Source: Motiliproteus sp041586735 (GTDB taxonomy: Bacteria; Pseudomonadota; Gammaproteobacteria; Pseudomonadales; Balneatricaceae). Taken from it: DNA of 64,000 nt. Shown here piece after piece: positions 19,021 to 28,231 of the stretch. The notes under the pieces are model-generated. The model was not told the origin of the DNA. It searched no databases and saw nothing but the letters and a program-made list of their open reading frames with translations. The position numbers and the translations under genes are program-made. The stretch's first letter is position 1. The number at the start of each line of letters is the position of its first letter. The DNA is taken from assembly GCA_041586735.1 (NCBI GenBank), contig JBFGZQ010000014.1, forward strand, positions 1 through 64,000, written 5' to 3'.

Positions 19021-19146
19021 CATACTTAGAGTCTCAAGCATATGAGAGCCGATTCACTGCTTATGCGTTACTACCTCGTTACGGCCCTCTGTATGGCTTG
19101 TATTAGGCCCTAACCTCAACCCCCTTCTGGCGTTGGGGCCTTTTTT
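19021..19146 (+). ncRNA. Candidate small RNA downstream of polA (Spot 42/ErsA position)
   Basis: A possible promoter (TTGATG at 18996-19001, CATACT at 19021-19026, long 19-base spacer) is followed by a 5' hairpin (TCTCA / TGAGA, 19032-19047). An unstructured C/T-rich stretch follows, then a strong terminator (19106-19146). The transcript would be about 115 nt, close to Spot 42 (about 109 nt). Spot 42 and ErsA occupy the same place after polA in other gammaproteobacteria. Sequence similarity to either could not be shown by eye, so this is a positional inference. It may instead be only the 3' end of the polA transcript. Confidence 0.4.
19106..19146 (+). terminator. Rho-independent terminator downstream of polA
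   Basis: A 9-base stem (GGCCCTAAC / GTTGGGGCC, one G-T pair) is followed directly by six T residues on the plus strand. The loop is 17 bases. Confidence 0.8.
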
Positions 19147-19178
19147 AAGTGAATACTCCCCTCCGTACCTCTGTTCAA

Positions 19179-19202
19179 CCCGGCTCCGGCCGGGCTTTTT
19201 TT
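19179..19202 (+). terminator. Second tandem terminator
   Basis: A perfect 6-base G/C stem CCCGGC / GCCGGG with tetraloop TCCG is followed by C and seven T residues. It lies only 33 bases after the first terminator. Confidence 0.85.
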
Positions 19203-19203
19203 C

Positions 19204-19275
19204 GGCCCAGGACTGCACACCGCGAGGGGCATTGATGACAGTGGACTGCGGTGCGCCTACAGCGATCACCGGGCC
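19204..19275. other. Predicted structured element in the polA-tuf spacer
   Basis: An outer pairing GGCCC (19204-19208) with GGGCC (19271-19275) encloses an 8-of-9 base stem (19215-19223 with 19248-19256). It lies between two plus-strand terminators and the tuf terminator, where no gene is seen. The rest of the 18940-19383 spacer contains no open frame that looks like a gene. Confidence 0.3.
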
Positions 19276-19305
19276 AGAAGCGCTGATGCGGCTTACCCAC
19301 AAACC

Positions 19306-19339
19306 AAAAAAAACCGTAGCCAGAGGATACGGTTTTTTT
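19306..19339 (-). terminator. tuf terminator (bidirectional)
   Basis: A stem AAACCGTA / TACGGTTT is flanked by an A run on the left and a T run on the right. It sits 45 bases past the tuf stop codon and can end tuf transcripts on the minus strand and polA-side transcripts on the plus strand. Confidence 0.85.
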
Positions 19340-19383
19340 GCGTTCAGCGCGAGCCTAAGCCTGCGCTAAATATGCACCACAAA

Positions 19384-20610
19384 TTAAGCGACAATCTTAG
19401 CAACAACGCCGGCGCCAACAGTACGACCGCCTTCACGAATAGCGAAGCGTAGGCCTTCGTCCATCGCGATAGGGTTGATTAGGGTAACAGTCATCTGGAT
19501 GTTGTCACCGGGCATAACCATCTCAACGCCTTCTGGCAGCTCACAAGCGCCGGTTACGTCGGTAGTACGGAAGTAGAACTGTGGACGGTAGCCTTTGAAG
19601 AATGGCGTGTGACGTCCGCCTTCATCTTTACCCAGTACGTAAACTTCAGCAGTAAAAGTGGTGTGCGGAGTGATAGAACCTGGCTTCGCCAGAACCTGAC
19701 CACGCTCAACGTCATCACGCTTGGTGCCACGCAGCAGCACACCGACGTTCTCGCCAGCACGACCTTCGTCAAGCAGCTTGCGGAACATCTCAACACCGGT
19801 ACAGGTAGTGATCTGAGTGTCACGAATACCAATGATAGCAACCGATTCACCAGTCTTGACAACACCACGCTCGACACGACCGGTCACCACGGTACCACGA
19901 CCCTGGATAGAGAATACGTCCTCGATAGGCATGATAAATGCGCCGTCGATGGCACGGACTGGATCAGGGATATAGCTGTCCAAAGTAGTGATCAGCTTAG
20001 CAACCGCAGTGGTACCCATTTCATTGTCATCTTGACCGTTAAGGGCCATCAACGCAGATCCTGGGATGATCGGGGTGTCGTCGCCTGGGAAGTCGTACTC
20101 GCTCAGCAGGTCACGCAGCTCCATGTCTACCAGCTCCAGCATCTCAGCGTACTCTTCGCTGTCAGCGCCACCGCAATCTTCAGCCAGCAGGTCAGCTTTG
20201 TTCAGGAACACCACGATGTAAGGAACACCTACCTGACGAGACAGCAGGATGTGCTCACGGGTCTGAGGCATAGGGCCGTCAGTCGCACCACATACTAGGA
20301 TCGCACCGTCCATCTGTGCAGCACCGGTGATCATGTTCTTAACATAGTCGGCGTGGCCTGGGCAGTCAACGTGCGCATAGTGGCGAGTAGGTGAATCATA
20401 CTCAACGTGAGAGGTCGCGATGGTGATACCACGCGCACGCTCTTCAGGGGCGTTATCGATCTGATCGAAAGCGCGCAGTTCACCTGTACCCCAGACGTCA
20501 AAACATACACGCGTCAGTGCAGCAGTCAGAGTGGTTTTACCGTGGTCAACGTGGCCGATAGTACCAACGTTGACGTGAGGCTTAGTACGTTCAAAAGTTT
20601 TCTTAGACAC
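19384..20610 (-). CDS. tuf: Translation elongation factor Tu
   Basis: EF-Tu delivers aminoacyl-tRNA to the ribosome as the GTP complex. G motifs are GHVDHGKT (19-26), DCPGHADY (82-89) and NKAD (137-140). The product is 408 residues, longer than the roughly 394-397 usual in gammaproteobacteria. The excess is mainly a ten-residue insertion just after NKAD (about 141-155, containing AEDCGGADSEEY). It also has CGATDGP where most relatives have CSAADGP. It is the last gene of the str operon, 29 bases after fusA, and is followed by a terminator rather than by rpsJ. It is the only tuf gene in the window. Confidence 0.97.
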   Translation of the reverse strand: MSKKTFERTKPHVNVGTIGHVDHGKTTLTAALTRVCFDVWGTGELRAFDQIDNAPEERARGITIATSHVEYDSPTRHYAHVDCPGHADYVKNMITGAAQMDGAILVCGATDGPMPQTREHILLSRQVGVPYIVVFLNKADLLAEDCGGADSEEYAEMLELVDMELRDLLSEYDFPGDDTPIIPGSALMALNGQDDNEMGTTAVAKLITTLDSYIPDPVRAIDGAFIMPIEDVFSIQGRGTVVTGRVERGVVKTGESVAIIGIRDTQITTCTGVEMFRKLLDEGRAGENVGVLLRGTKRDDVERGQVLAKPGSITPHTTFTAEVYVLGKDEGGRHTPFFKGYRPQFYFRTTDVTGACELPEGVEMVMPGDNIQMTVTLINPIAMDEGLRFAIREGGRTVGAGVVAKIVA

Positions 20611-20639
20611 AGTGAGTAACCTCTAGTCTTAATTAAAAA

Positions 20640-22736
20640 TTAACATTCAGCGTTGATAAGAGCGTCGGCGACGTTCTGTGGCGCTTCGGCATATTTTTCA
20701 AACTCCATGGTGAATGTCGCTCGACCCTGACTTGCTGAACGCAGATCAGTCGCATAACCGAACATTTCACCGAGTGGTACCTCGGCACGGATGATCTTGC
20801 CCATAGGGCTGTCCTCCATACCATGGACGAGGCCACGACGACGATTCAGATCACCCATGACATCGCCCATATAGCTTTCAGGCGTGACCACTTCGACCTT
20901 CATCAACGGCTCCAGCAAACAGGGATCTGCTTGCAGAGCGTATTTACGTAATGCTTGAGACGCTGCGATTTTAAAGGCCATTTCGTTAGAGTCAACATCA
21001 TGAAAGGATCCGTCATACAGACGGGCTTTCAGACCTAACAGAGGGTAGCCCCCAATGACACCGTTCTTCATCTGCTCGGTGATGCCTTTTTCAATCGCGG
21101 GGATATATTCTTTGGGAATGGTTCCACCCACGAGCTCATTGACAAACTCCAAGCCATCTTTGTCGGAAGGCGAGAATTCAATCACCACGTGTCCATACTG
21201 ACCACGACCGCCGGTTTGACGGATAAACTTGTGATTGGCGACCACCGAGGCACGGATCTTTTCACGGTAGGATACCCGTGGCTTACCGATATTGGCTTCC
21301 ACCTTAAATTCACGCTTCATTCGATCAACGAGAATATCAAGATGCAGTTCACCCATTCCGGAAATGATGGTCTGCCCCGACTCGGGATCAGTTTCAACTC
21401 GGAACGAGGGATCTTCCTGAGCCAGCTTACCCAGCGCAATGCCCATCTTCTCTTGATCGGGTACTGACTTGGGTTCAACAGCGACAGAGATCACCGGTTC
21501 TGGAAATTCCATGCGTTCGAGAATGATCACTTCGCCAGGGGCACAGAAGGTATCACCAGTAGTGACATCCTTCATGCCTATCAGCGCTGCGATATCGCCG
21601 GCATGGACCTCTTTAATCTCTTCACGATTATTGGCGTGCATCTGCACCATCCGACCGATACGCTCTTTTTTCTGTTTCACGGAGTTATACACCGCGTCAC
21701 CCGATTTAAGCGTACCCGAATAAACCCGGATAAAGGTCAGCGTACCGACAAAAGGATCGGTGGCAATTTTGAACGCCAGTGCCGCGAATGGCGCCTTGTC
21801 ATCAGCTTCACGCGTAGCCGGAGTGTCCTTACCATCATCAAGTACACCTTCGATAGGCTTTACTTCCAACGGCGAGGGCAACAATTCGACAACCGCGTCC
21901 AGCATCGCCTGAACGCCCTTGTTCTTGAACGCAGAACCGGCCAGCACCGGTACAATTTCGTTAGCTAACGTACGGGCGCGCAAACCCGCTTTGATCTCAT
22001 CGATAGACAGCTCACCGTCGGTGAGGTATTTGTCCATCAACTCATCATTAGCTTCAGCCGCAGCTTCAACCATATGCTCGCGCATCCGCTGCGCTTCAGC
22101 CAACGCATCCGCGGGGATATCAACCTCATCGAAGGTCATACCCTGGTCCGCTTCGTTCCACAGAATGGCTTTCATCCGCATCAGGTCGATGACACCCTTA
22201 AAGGTATCTTCGGCACCAAGGGGAAGATTGATAGGCACCGCTACCGCACCCAAACGGGTCTGTAGTTGCTCGACAACCATCGAAAAGTCCGCGCCTGTAC
22301 GGTCCATCTTATTGACGAACACCAGCCGCGGTACTTCATATTTATTAGCCTGACGCCAGACTGTTTCAGTCTGCGGCTGCACGCCCGAGGAGGCGCACAG
22401 CACCACCACCGTACCATCGAGAACCCGCAGCGAACGCTCGACTTCAATGGTGAAGTCGACGTGTCCTGGGGTATCGATGATATTAATGCGGTGCTGTTCA
22501 AACTGCTTACTCATGCCAGACCAGAAGCAGGTGGTAGCCGCAGAGGTAATGGTTATACCCCGCTCCTGCTCCTGCTCCATCCAGTCCATGGTCGCGGCAC
22601 CGTCATGCACCTCACCGATTTTGTGAGACATGCCAGTATAGAATAAAACCCGCTCTGTCGTTGTCGTCTTACCCGCATCCACATGGGCACAAATACCAAT
22701 GTTGCGATAACGAATAAGAGGAGTTGTACGAGCCAC
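20640..22736 (-). CDS. fusA: Translation elongation factor G
   Basis: EF-G is the GTPase that drives ribosomal translocation and, with RRF, ribosome recycling. It has 698 residues. The P-loop AHVDAGKTTTTERVLFYTG is near 17-35, the switch II segment DTPGHVDFT near 88-96, and NKMDRTGADF near 142. Domain IV-V follows with VSYREKIRASV and the C-terminal MEFEKYAEAP. Its length and sequence fit the housekeeping EF-G, not the fusB-type paralogue. It lies 15 bases after rpsG and 29 before tuf in the str operon. Confidence 0.98.
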   Translation of the reverse strand: MARTTPLIRYRNIGICAHVDAGKTTTTERVLFYTGMSHKIGEVHDGAATMDWMEQEQERGITITSAATTCFWSGMSKQFEQHRINIIDTPGHVDFTIEVERSLRVLDGTVVVLCASSGVQPQTETVWRQANKYEVPRLVFVNKMDRTGADFSMVVEQLQTRLGAVAVPINLPLGAEDTFKGVIDLMRMKAILWNEADQGMTFDEVDIPADALAEAQRMREHMVEAAAEANDELMDKYLTDGELSIDEIKAGLRARTLANEIVPVLAGSAFKNKGVQAMLDAVVELLPSPLEVKPIEGVLDDGKDTPATREADDKAPFAALAFKIATDPFVGTLTFIRVYSGTLKSGDAVYNSVKQKKERIGRMVQMHANNREEIKEVHAGDIAALIGMKDVTTGDTFCAPGEVIILERMEFPEPVISVAVEPKSVPDQEKMGIALGKLAQEDPSFRVETDPESGQTIISGMGELHLDILVDRMKREFKVEANIGKPRVSYREKIRASVVANHKFIRQTGGRGQYGHVVIEFSPSDKDGLEFVNELVGGTIPKEYIPAIEKGITEQMKNGVIGGYPLLGLKARLYDGSFHDVDSNEMAFKIAASQALRKYALQADPCLLEPLMKVEVVTPESYMGDVMGDLNRRRGLVHGMEDSPMGKIIRAEVPLGEMFGYATDLRSASQGRATFTMEFEKYAEAPQNVADALINAEC

Positions 22737-22751
22737 GATTTTATCCTTTGC

Positions 22752-23222
22752 TTAGAAGCGGTAGTGAGAGAAGGCTTTGTTGGCTTCAGCCATACGGTGC
22801 ACGTCTTCACGCTTCTTAACAGCAGAACCACGACCTTCAGCGGCATCGCTCAGCTCACCCGCCAAACGTAGGGCCATAGACTTCTCGCCACGCTTACGCG
22901 CAGCATCTACCAACCAACGCATAGCTAGGGCGGCACGGCGTGAAGGACGAACCTCTACGGGCACCTGATAGGTCGCACCACCCACACGGCGAGACTTAAC
23001 CTCAACCATAGGCTGCGCTGTTTCCAGGGCTTTGATAAACACTTCAAGTGGGTCGCTGGCACCGCGCGACTGGATCTTGTCCAGTGCGCCATAGACGATG
23101 CGCTCAGCTACAGATTTCTTGCCACTAACCATCACGTGGTTCATGAATTTGGCCAGGGTGATGTTGCCGAACTTCGGATCCGGCAGTACATCGCGTTTGG
23201 CGACAACGCGTCTTCTAGGCAT
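22752..23222 (-). CDS. rpsG: 30S ribosomal protein S7
   Basis: S7 nucleates assembly of the 16S 3' domain (head). In E. coli it also represses its own operon by binding the rpsL-rpsG spacer. The 156-residue product begins MPRRRVVAKRDVLPDPKFGN and has the conserved RRVGGATYQVPVEVRP segment. The rpsL-rpsG spacer here is 158 bases, long enough to hold such a control site, but no structure was verified. Confidence 0.98.
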   Translation of the reverse strand: MPRRRVVAKRDVLPDPKFGNITLAKFMNHVMVSGKKSVAERIVYGALDKIQSRGASDPLEVFIKALETAQPMVEVKSRRVGGATYQVPVEVRPSRRAALAMRWLVDAARKRGEKSMALRLAGELSDAAEGRGSAVKKREDVHRMAEANKAFSHYRF

Positions 23223-23380
23223 GATAAGCCCCTATAATGTAGGTCTTCAGGTTAACTCGGGCACCTATACAAAGCATAAAGGCCCGCCCTTACTCTTATC
23301 GTCAACAATGTCCGGATGCAGCCCCAAAGGACTACAACGGCATAATGCTTACGTCAGTAGTAACAACTTGTATAAGTCGA

Positions 23381-23755
23381 TTACTTCTTAGGACGCTTGG
23401 CACCATACTTGGAACGCGCTTGCTTACGATCGGAAACACCAGATGCATCTAGCGCACCACGCACTGTGTGGTAACGCACACCCGGTAGATCTTTAACTCG
23501 ACCACCACGAATAAGAACAACACTGTGTTCTTGCAAGTTGTGACCTTCACCACCGATGTAAGATGTAACTTCGTAGCCATTGGTCAGGCGCACACGACAT
23601 ACCTTCCGCAGAGCCGAGTTCGGCTTCTTGGGGGTAGTGGTGTAAACCCGAGTGCAAACGCCACGACGCTGAGGACAGGCCTGCAAAGCAGGTACGTCAC
23701 TCTTTACGACATTGCGCTTACGCGGCTTACGAACCAATTGGTTAACAGTAGCCAT
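23381..23755 (-). CDS. rpsL: 30S ribosomal protein S12
   Basis: S12 sits at the decoding centre. The 124-residue product begins MATVNQLVRKPRKR. The two lysines commonly altered in streptomycin resistance are unchanged (TTPKKPNSALRKV and GGRVKDLPGVRYH), so the sequence predicts streptomycin sensitivity at this locus. It is the first gene of the str operon, with its own promoter about 80 bases upstream. Confidence 0.98.
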   Translation of the reverse strand: MATVNQLVRKPRKRNVVKSDVPALQACPQRRGVCTRVYTTTPKKPNSALRKVCRVRLTNGYEVTSYIGGEGHNLQEHSVVLIRGGRVKDLPGVRYHTVRGALDASGVSDRKQARSKYGAKRPKK

Positions 23756-23837
23756 TCAGCTTAACTCCACGCTTTTTACTTAAAAAAGCACCATACAAAA
23801 AAGCAGAACCCTTACGATCCTGCCACGAAGGGGCGAG

Positions 23838-23866
23838 ATTTTAATCATCTCGCCCGCCAGAGTCAA
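23838..23866 (-). promoter_or_regulatory. str operon promoter
   Basis: On the minus strand there is a -35 TTGACT (23861-23866), an exact 17-base spacer and a -10 TAAAAT (23838-23843). It lies in the rpoC-rpsL gap and points at rpsL. This lets rpsL-rpsG-fusA-tuf be transcribed apart from rpoBC. Confidence 0.78.
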
Positions 23867-23914
23867 TACCAGACCGCTGCTATCGCAGCAATCCGTATTA
23901 ACTCGATCTGGCGA

Positions 23915-26900
23915 TCAACGTCCCGAGTTTAACGCCTCGGTCAGTGCCGCCTGGATATCTTCTGCGCTCACCGACGTCGGACTAGAGGCTTTGGTGTCCT
24001 CCAACCGCTGACGTTTACGCTCGGCATGGTATGCCAGTCCGGTTCCCGCTGGGATCAGACGTCCTACCACGACGTTTTCTTTCAAGCCACGCAACCGATC
24101 ACGCTTACCGGTGACCGCACCCTCAGTCAGCACCCGAGTGGTCTCCTGGAACGAGGCCGCTGAGATAAAGGACTCAGTCGCCAGCGAGGCCTTGGTAATA
24201 CCCAACAGCACCCGCTGGTACTGTGCAGGCATACGGCCGTCAGCGATCGCCTTCTCATTCTCTTCCAGCGCCAGCGTCAGCTCTACCTGATCACCCTTGA
24301 TCAACTGAGTATCGCCACCGTTAACCACATCAACCTTGCGCAGCATCTGGCGCACAATAACTTCGATGTGCTTATCGTTGATCACCACGCCCTGGAGGCG
24401 ATAGACGTCCTGAATCTCGGAAGCGATGTAGTTAGCCAGCGCCTCAACACCCAGAATACGCAACACGTCGTGCGGGTTGGTCGGGCCATCGGAGATCACC
24501 TCACCCTTGGCAACCTGCTCACCTTCAAACACGTTCAGAGTACGCCACTTATGAATCAGCACCTCATACGGTTCACTGCCATCAGTTGGGGTGATCATCA
24601 GCCGCTTCTTGCCCTTGGTCTCGCGACCAAACGTCACGGTCCCTGAGATCTCGGCCAGAATGGACGACTCCTTAGGTCGACGCGCCTCAAACAGGTCGGC
24701 AACACGCGGCAGACCACCGGTGATATCTTTGTTAGCCGCGCCTTCCATGGGAATACGCGCAATAACGTCACCGACTTTTACGGTACCGCCATCGTCCGTA
24801 TTCAGCACCGCACCACCAGGCATCATGTACTGCACCAGACTCTCGGTACCGGGGTGACAAAGCTCGTTACCCTCGGCATCGGCAAAGCTCACCATCGGCC
24901 GCAGATCCTTACCCGCCGCGGGACGTTCTGAAGGATCGATCACCTCTACCGCGGTCAAACCGGTCAGATCATCGGTCTTCTTGTTAACCGTCAGCCCCTC
25001 TTCCATTCCGGTAAACACAATCTTACCGGCCACTTCAGCGATAATGGGGTGGGTATGCGGATCCCAGCCAGCAACGATATCGCCGCCATTGACCGCATCG
25101 CCATCCTTAACCTTGATCACGGCGCCATAAGGCAGCTTGTAACGTTCACGCTCACGACCGTGCTCATCGGTCACCCCCAACTCACCGGAACGCGAGGTGG
25201 CCACCAGGTTACCATCGGCTTTCTGTACAAATTTGAGGTTATGCAGACGAATAATGCCGCCATTCTTAACCTGGATGCTGTCTACAGCCGCCGCTCGCGA
25301 TGCCGCACCACCGATGTGGAAGGTACGCATGGTCAGCTGAGTACCCGGCTCACCGATCGACTGCGCTGCGATAACACCGACCGCTTCGCCCTGATTCACC
25401 AGATGGCCACGGCCCAGATCACGACCATAACAAGCCGAGCAGACACCGTGACGCACATCACAGGTGATCGCCGAACGCACCTTGATTTCATCAATCGACG
25501 ACAGCTGCGCATCGGTCTCCAGACCCAACACCCAGGCCTCATCAATCAGCGTACCGGCAGGAATCAAGGTCTCATTGGTAGACGGATCCACGACATCGGC
25601 GGCAACAGTACGACCCAACACCCGGGCGCCCAACGGCACCGTGACATCGCCACCCTCGATCATCGGTGCTACCGTCACACCGTTGTCGGTACCACAGTCG
25701 CGCTCGGTAATCACCAGATCCTGAGCCACATCGACCAGACGACGGGTTAGATAACCAGAGTTAGCGGTCTTCAACGCGGTGTCGGCTAGACCCTTACGCG
25801 CACCGTGAGTGGAGATGAAGTACTGGAGTACGTTCAGACCTTCACGAAAGTTGGCAACAATCGGCGTTTCGATGATCGAACCGTCGGGCTTGGCCATCAG
25901 TCCACGCATACCACCGAGCTGACGCATCTGCGCCACACTGCCTCGAGCGCCGGAGTCGGCCATCATATAGACCGAGTTAAACGATTCCTGAGTCAACGGC
26001 TTACCGTCTTCGCCCAGAACAACATTACCCTCAACATCGATAACCTCATCGACCTTCAGGTCTGCCATCATTGCTTCAGTGACTTTCTCGTTAGCACGAG
26101 ACCAAAGGTCGATCACCTTGTTGTACTTTTCACCCTGCGTTACCAAACCATCAGCGTACTGGATCTCGATCTCTTTAACTTCGGCGTTAGCCTCATCGAT
26201 GATTGCTTTTTTGGCATCAGGGATCACGAAGTCGTTAACACCAACGGACGCACCCGAACGGGTCGCGTAAGCAAAACCGGTATACATCAACTGGTCGGCG
26301 AACATCACCGAGGCCTTCAGACCACAGCGACGGTACGCCTCGTTAATCAGTTTGGAGATCGCCTTTTTCTTCATTGGCTGATTGGCCAGCTCGAACGGCA
26401 GCCCCACCGGGAAGATATCAAATAACAATGCGCGTCCGACAGTGGTATCCACAATGCTGGTCAACTCGGTATCGTTACCCTGAATATCACGAATTTTCTG
26501 GGTGATACGGACTTTGACCTGCGCCTGTAGCTCAACCATCTTGGCACCGTAGGCACGGCTCACCTCAGAGATATCCGCGAATACCATGCCCATGCCTTTG
26601 GCATTCATCTTCTCACGGGTCATAAAGTACAGACCCAAGACCACGTCTTGCGAAGGCACAATGATCGGCTCGCCGTTAGCGGGTGACAGTACGTTGTTGG
26701 TCGACATCATCAACGCACGGGCTTCAAGCTGTGCTTCGATGGTCAGCGGTACGTGGACCGCCATCTGGTCACCGTCAAAGTCGGCGTTATAGGCGGCACA
26801 GACCAGCGGATGCAGCTGGATCGCTTTACCTTCGATCAGTACCGGCTCAAACGCCTGGATCCCCAGACGGTGCAGTGTCGGTGCCCGGTTGAGCATCACC

Positions 26901-28159
26901 GGATGTTCGCGGATCACTTCGGCTAGGATATCCCAGACTTCCGCGGTTTCGCGCTCGACCATCTTCTTGGCCGCTTTAATGGTAGTCGCCAGACCACGCA
27001 GCTCCAGCTTAGAAAAGATAAACGGCTTGAACAGCTCAAGAGCCATCTTCTTAGGCAGGCCACACTGATGCAGGCGCAGGTAAGGACCGACCACGATAAC
27101 CGAACGGCCCGAATAGTCGACCCGCTTACCCAGCAGGTTCTGACGGAAACGACCCTGCTTACCCTTGATCATGTCGGCCAGGGACTTCAGCGGACGCTTG
27201 TTAGAACCGGTAATCGCACGACCGCGACGGCCGTTATCCAACAGCGCATCGACCGACTCCTGCAACATCCGCTTTTCGTTACGGACGATGATATCGGGAG
27301 CGGACAGCTCAAGCAGACGCTTGAGACGGTTGTTACGGTTAATCACCCGACGGTACAGATCGTTAAGATCCGAGGTCGCGAAACGGCCGCCATCCAGAGG
27401 TACTAACGGACGCAGATCCGGCGGCAGAACCGGCAGCACCTCCATGATCATCCAGCCGGGCTTGTTACCGGAAGCCACGAAGGACTCCATCAGCTTCAGA
27501 CGCTTGGAGACCTTCTTGATCTTGGTTTCGGAGTTGGTATTGGGAATCTCTTCGCGCATCTGCGCGATCTCGGCATCCATATCCAGCTCACGCAGCAGCG
27601 CCTGGATCGCCTCAGCACCCATCTTGGCATCAAACTCGTCGCCAAACTCTTCCAACGCCTCGAAATACTCTTCGTCGTTGAGTAGCTGCCCTTTTTCAAG
27701 GGTCGTCATGCCGGGCTCGGTGACTACAAAGGACTCAAAGTACAGCACCCGCTCGATATCACGCAGGGTCATATCCAGCAGCAAGCCGATACGGCTCGGC
27801 AGAGACTTCAGAAACCAGATGTGAGCAACGGGACTGGCCAGCTCGATATGCCCCATACGGTCACGCCGCACTTTGGCCAGCGCCACCTCGACACCACACT
27901 TCTCGCAGATCACGCCGCGGTGCTTCAGACGCTTGTACTTACCGCACAGACATTCGTAGTCCTTCACCGGTCCGAAAATCTTGGCGCAAAACAGGCCTTC
28001 GCGCTCAGGCTTAAAGGTCCGGTAGTTAATCGTTTCCGGCTTCTTGACCTCACCATAGGACCAAGAACGGATCATCTCAGGCGAAGCCAGACCAATTCGA
28101 ATTGAATCGAATTCATTGATCTGATTTTGCGTTTTCAACAGGTTAAGCAAATCTTTCAT
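23915..28159 (-). CDS. rpoC: RNA polymerase beta' subunit
   Basis: This is the catalytic clamp subunit, 1414 residues. The N-terminal zinc finger (CLCGKYKRLKHRGVICEKC, near 70-88) is intact. The absolutely conserved NADFDGDQM (Mg-binding aspartates) is near 460, and the second zinc cluster (CDVRHGVCSACYGRDLGRG) is near 890. The trigger-loop region and C-terminal segment are normal. It follows rpoB by 72 bases and shares its transcript. Confidence 0.99.
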   Translation of the reverse strand: MKDLLNLLKTQNQINEFDSIRIGLASPEMIRSWSYGEVKKPETINYRTFKPEREGLFCAKIFGPVKDYECLCGKYKRLKHRGVICEKCGVEVALAKVRRDRMGHIELASPVAHIWFLKSLPSRIGLLLDMTLRDIERVLYFESFVVTEPGMTTLEKGQLLNDEEYFEALEEFGDEFDAKMGAEAIQALLRELDMDAEIAQMREEIPNTNSETKIKKVSKRLKLMESFVASGNKPGWMIMEVLPVLPPDLRPLVPLDGGRFATSDLNDLYRRVINRNNRLKRLLELSAPDIIVRNEKRMLQESVDALLDNGRRGRAITGSNKRPLKSLADMIKGKQGRFRQNLLGKRVDYSGRSVIVVGPYLRLHQCGLPKKMALELFKPFIFSKLELRGLATTIKAAKKMVERETAEVWDILAEVIREHPVMLNRAPTLHRLGIQAFEPVLIEGKAIQLHPLVCAAYNADFDGDQMAVHVPLTIEAQLEARALMMSTNNVLSPANGEPIIVPSQDVVLGLYFMTREKMNAKGMGMVFADISEVSRAYGAKMVELQAQVKVRITQKIRDIQGNDTELTSIVDTTVGRALLFDIFPVGLPFELANQPMKKKAISKLINEAYRRCGLKASVMFADQLMYTGFAYATRSGASVGVNDFVIPDAKKAIIDEANAEVKEIEIQYADGLVTQGEKYNKVIDLWSRANEKVTEAMMADLKVDEVIDVEGNVVLGEDGKPLTQESFNSVYMMADSGARGSVAQMRQLGGMRGLMAKPDGSIIETPIVANFREGLNVLQYFISTHGARKGLADTALKTANSGYLTRRLVDVAQDLVITERDCGTDNGVTVAPMIEGGDVTVPLGARVLGRTVAADVVDPSTNETLIPAGTLIDEAWVLGLETDAQLSSIDEIKVRSAITCDVRHGVCSACYGRDLGRGHLVNQGEAVGVIAAQSIGEPGTQLTMRTFHIGGAASRAAAVDSIQVKNGGIIRLHNLKFVQKADGNLVATSRSGELGVTDEHGRERERYKLPYGAVIKVKDGDAVNGGDIVAGWDPHTHPIIAEVAGKIVFTGMEEGLTVNKKTDDLTGLTAVEVIDPSERPAAGKDLRPMVSFADAEGNELCHPGTESLVQYMMPGGAVLNTDDGGTVKVGDVIARIPMEGAANKDITGGLPRVADLFEARRPKESSILAEISGTVTFGRETKGKKRLMITPTDGSEPYEVLIHKWRTLNVFEGEQVAKGEVISDGPTNPHDVLRILGVEALANYIASEIQDVYRLQGVVINDKHIEVIVRQMLRKVDVVNGGDTQLIKGDQVELTLALEENEKAIADGRMPAQYQRVLLGITKASLATESFISAASFQETTRVLTEGAVTGKRDRLRGLKENVVVGRLIPAGTGLAYHAERKRQRLEDTKASSPTSVSAEDIQAALTEALNSGR

Positions 28160-28231
28160 CGGCCGTCGCTCCTTCCGGAGTTAACGACCAGAGCGGCTGC
28201 CGGCCACCCTGGTCTGTGTGATAACTGCTGC

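Noticed and set aside
19204..19275. Possible tRNA in the polA-tuf spacer
   Set aside because: No D-loop, anticodon-stem or T-loop consensus and no seven-pair acceptor stem.
19054..19302. Minus-strand open frame across the polA-tuf spacer, with an ACAGAGGTA stretch also found in E. coli Spot 42
   Set aside because: The frame crosses two plus-strand terminators and looks like no protein. The nine-base Spot 42 match is on the strand without a terminator T run, so it is probably chance.
25049..26425. Long plus-strand open frames inside rpoC and rpoB
   Set aside because: They are antisense frames created by the codon use of highly expressed genes; the encoded sequences have no protein-like pattern.
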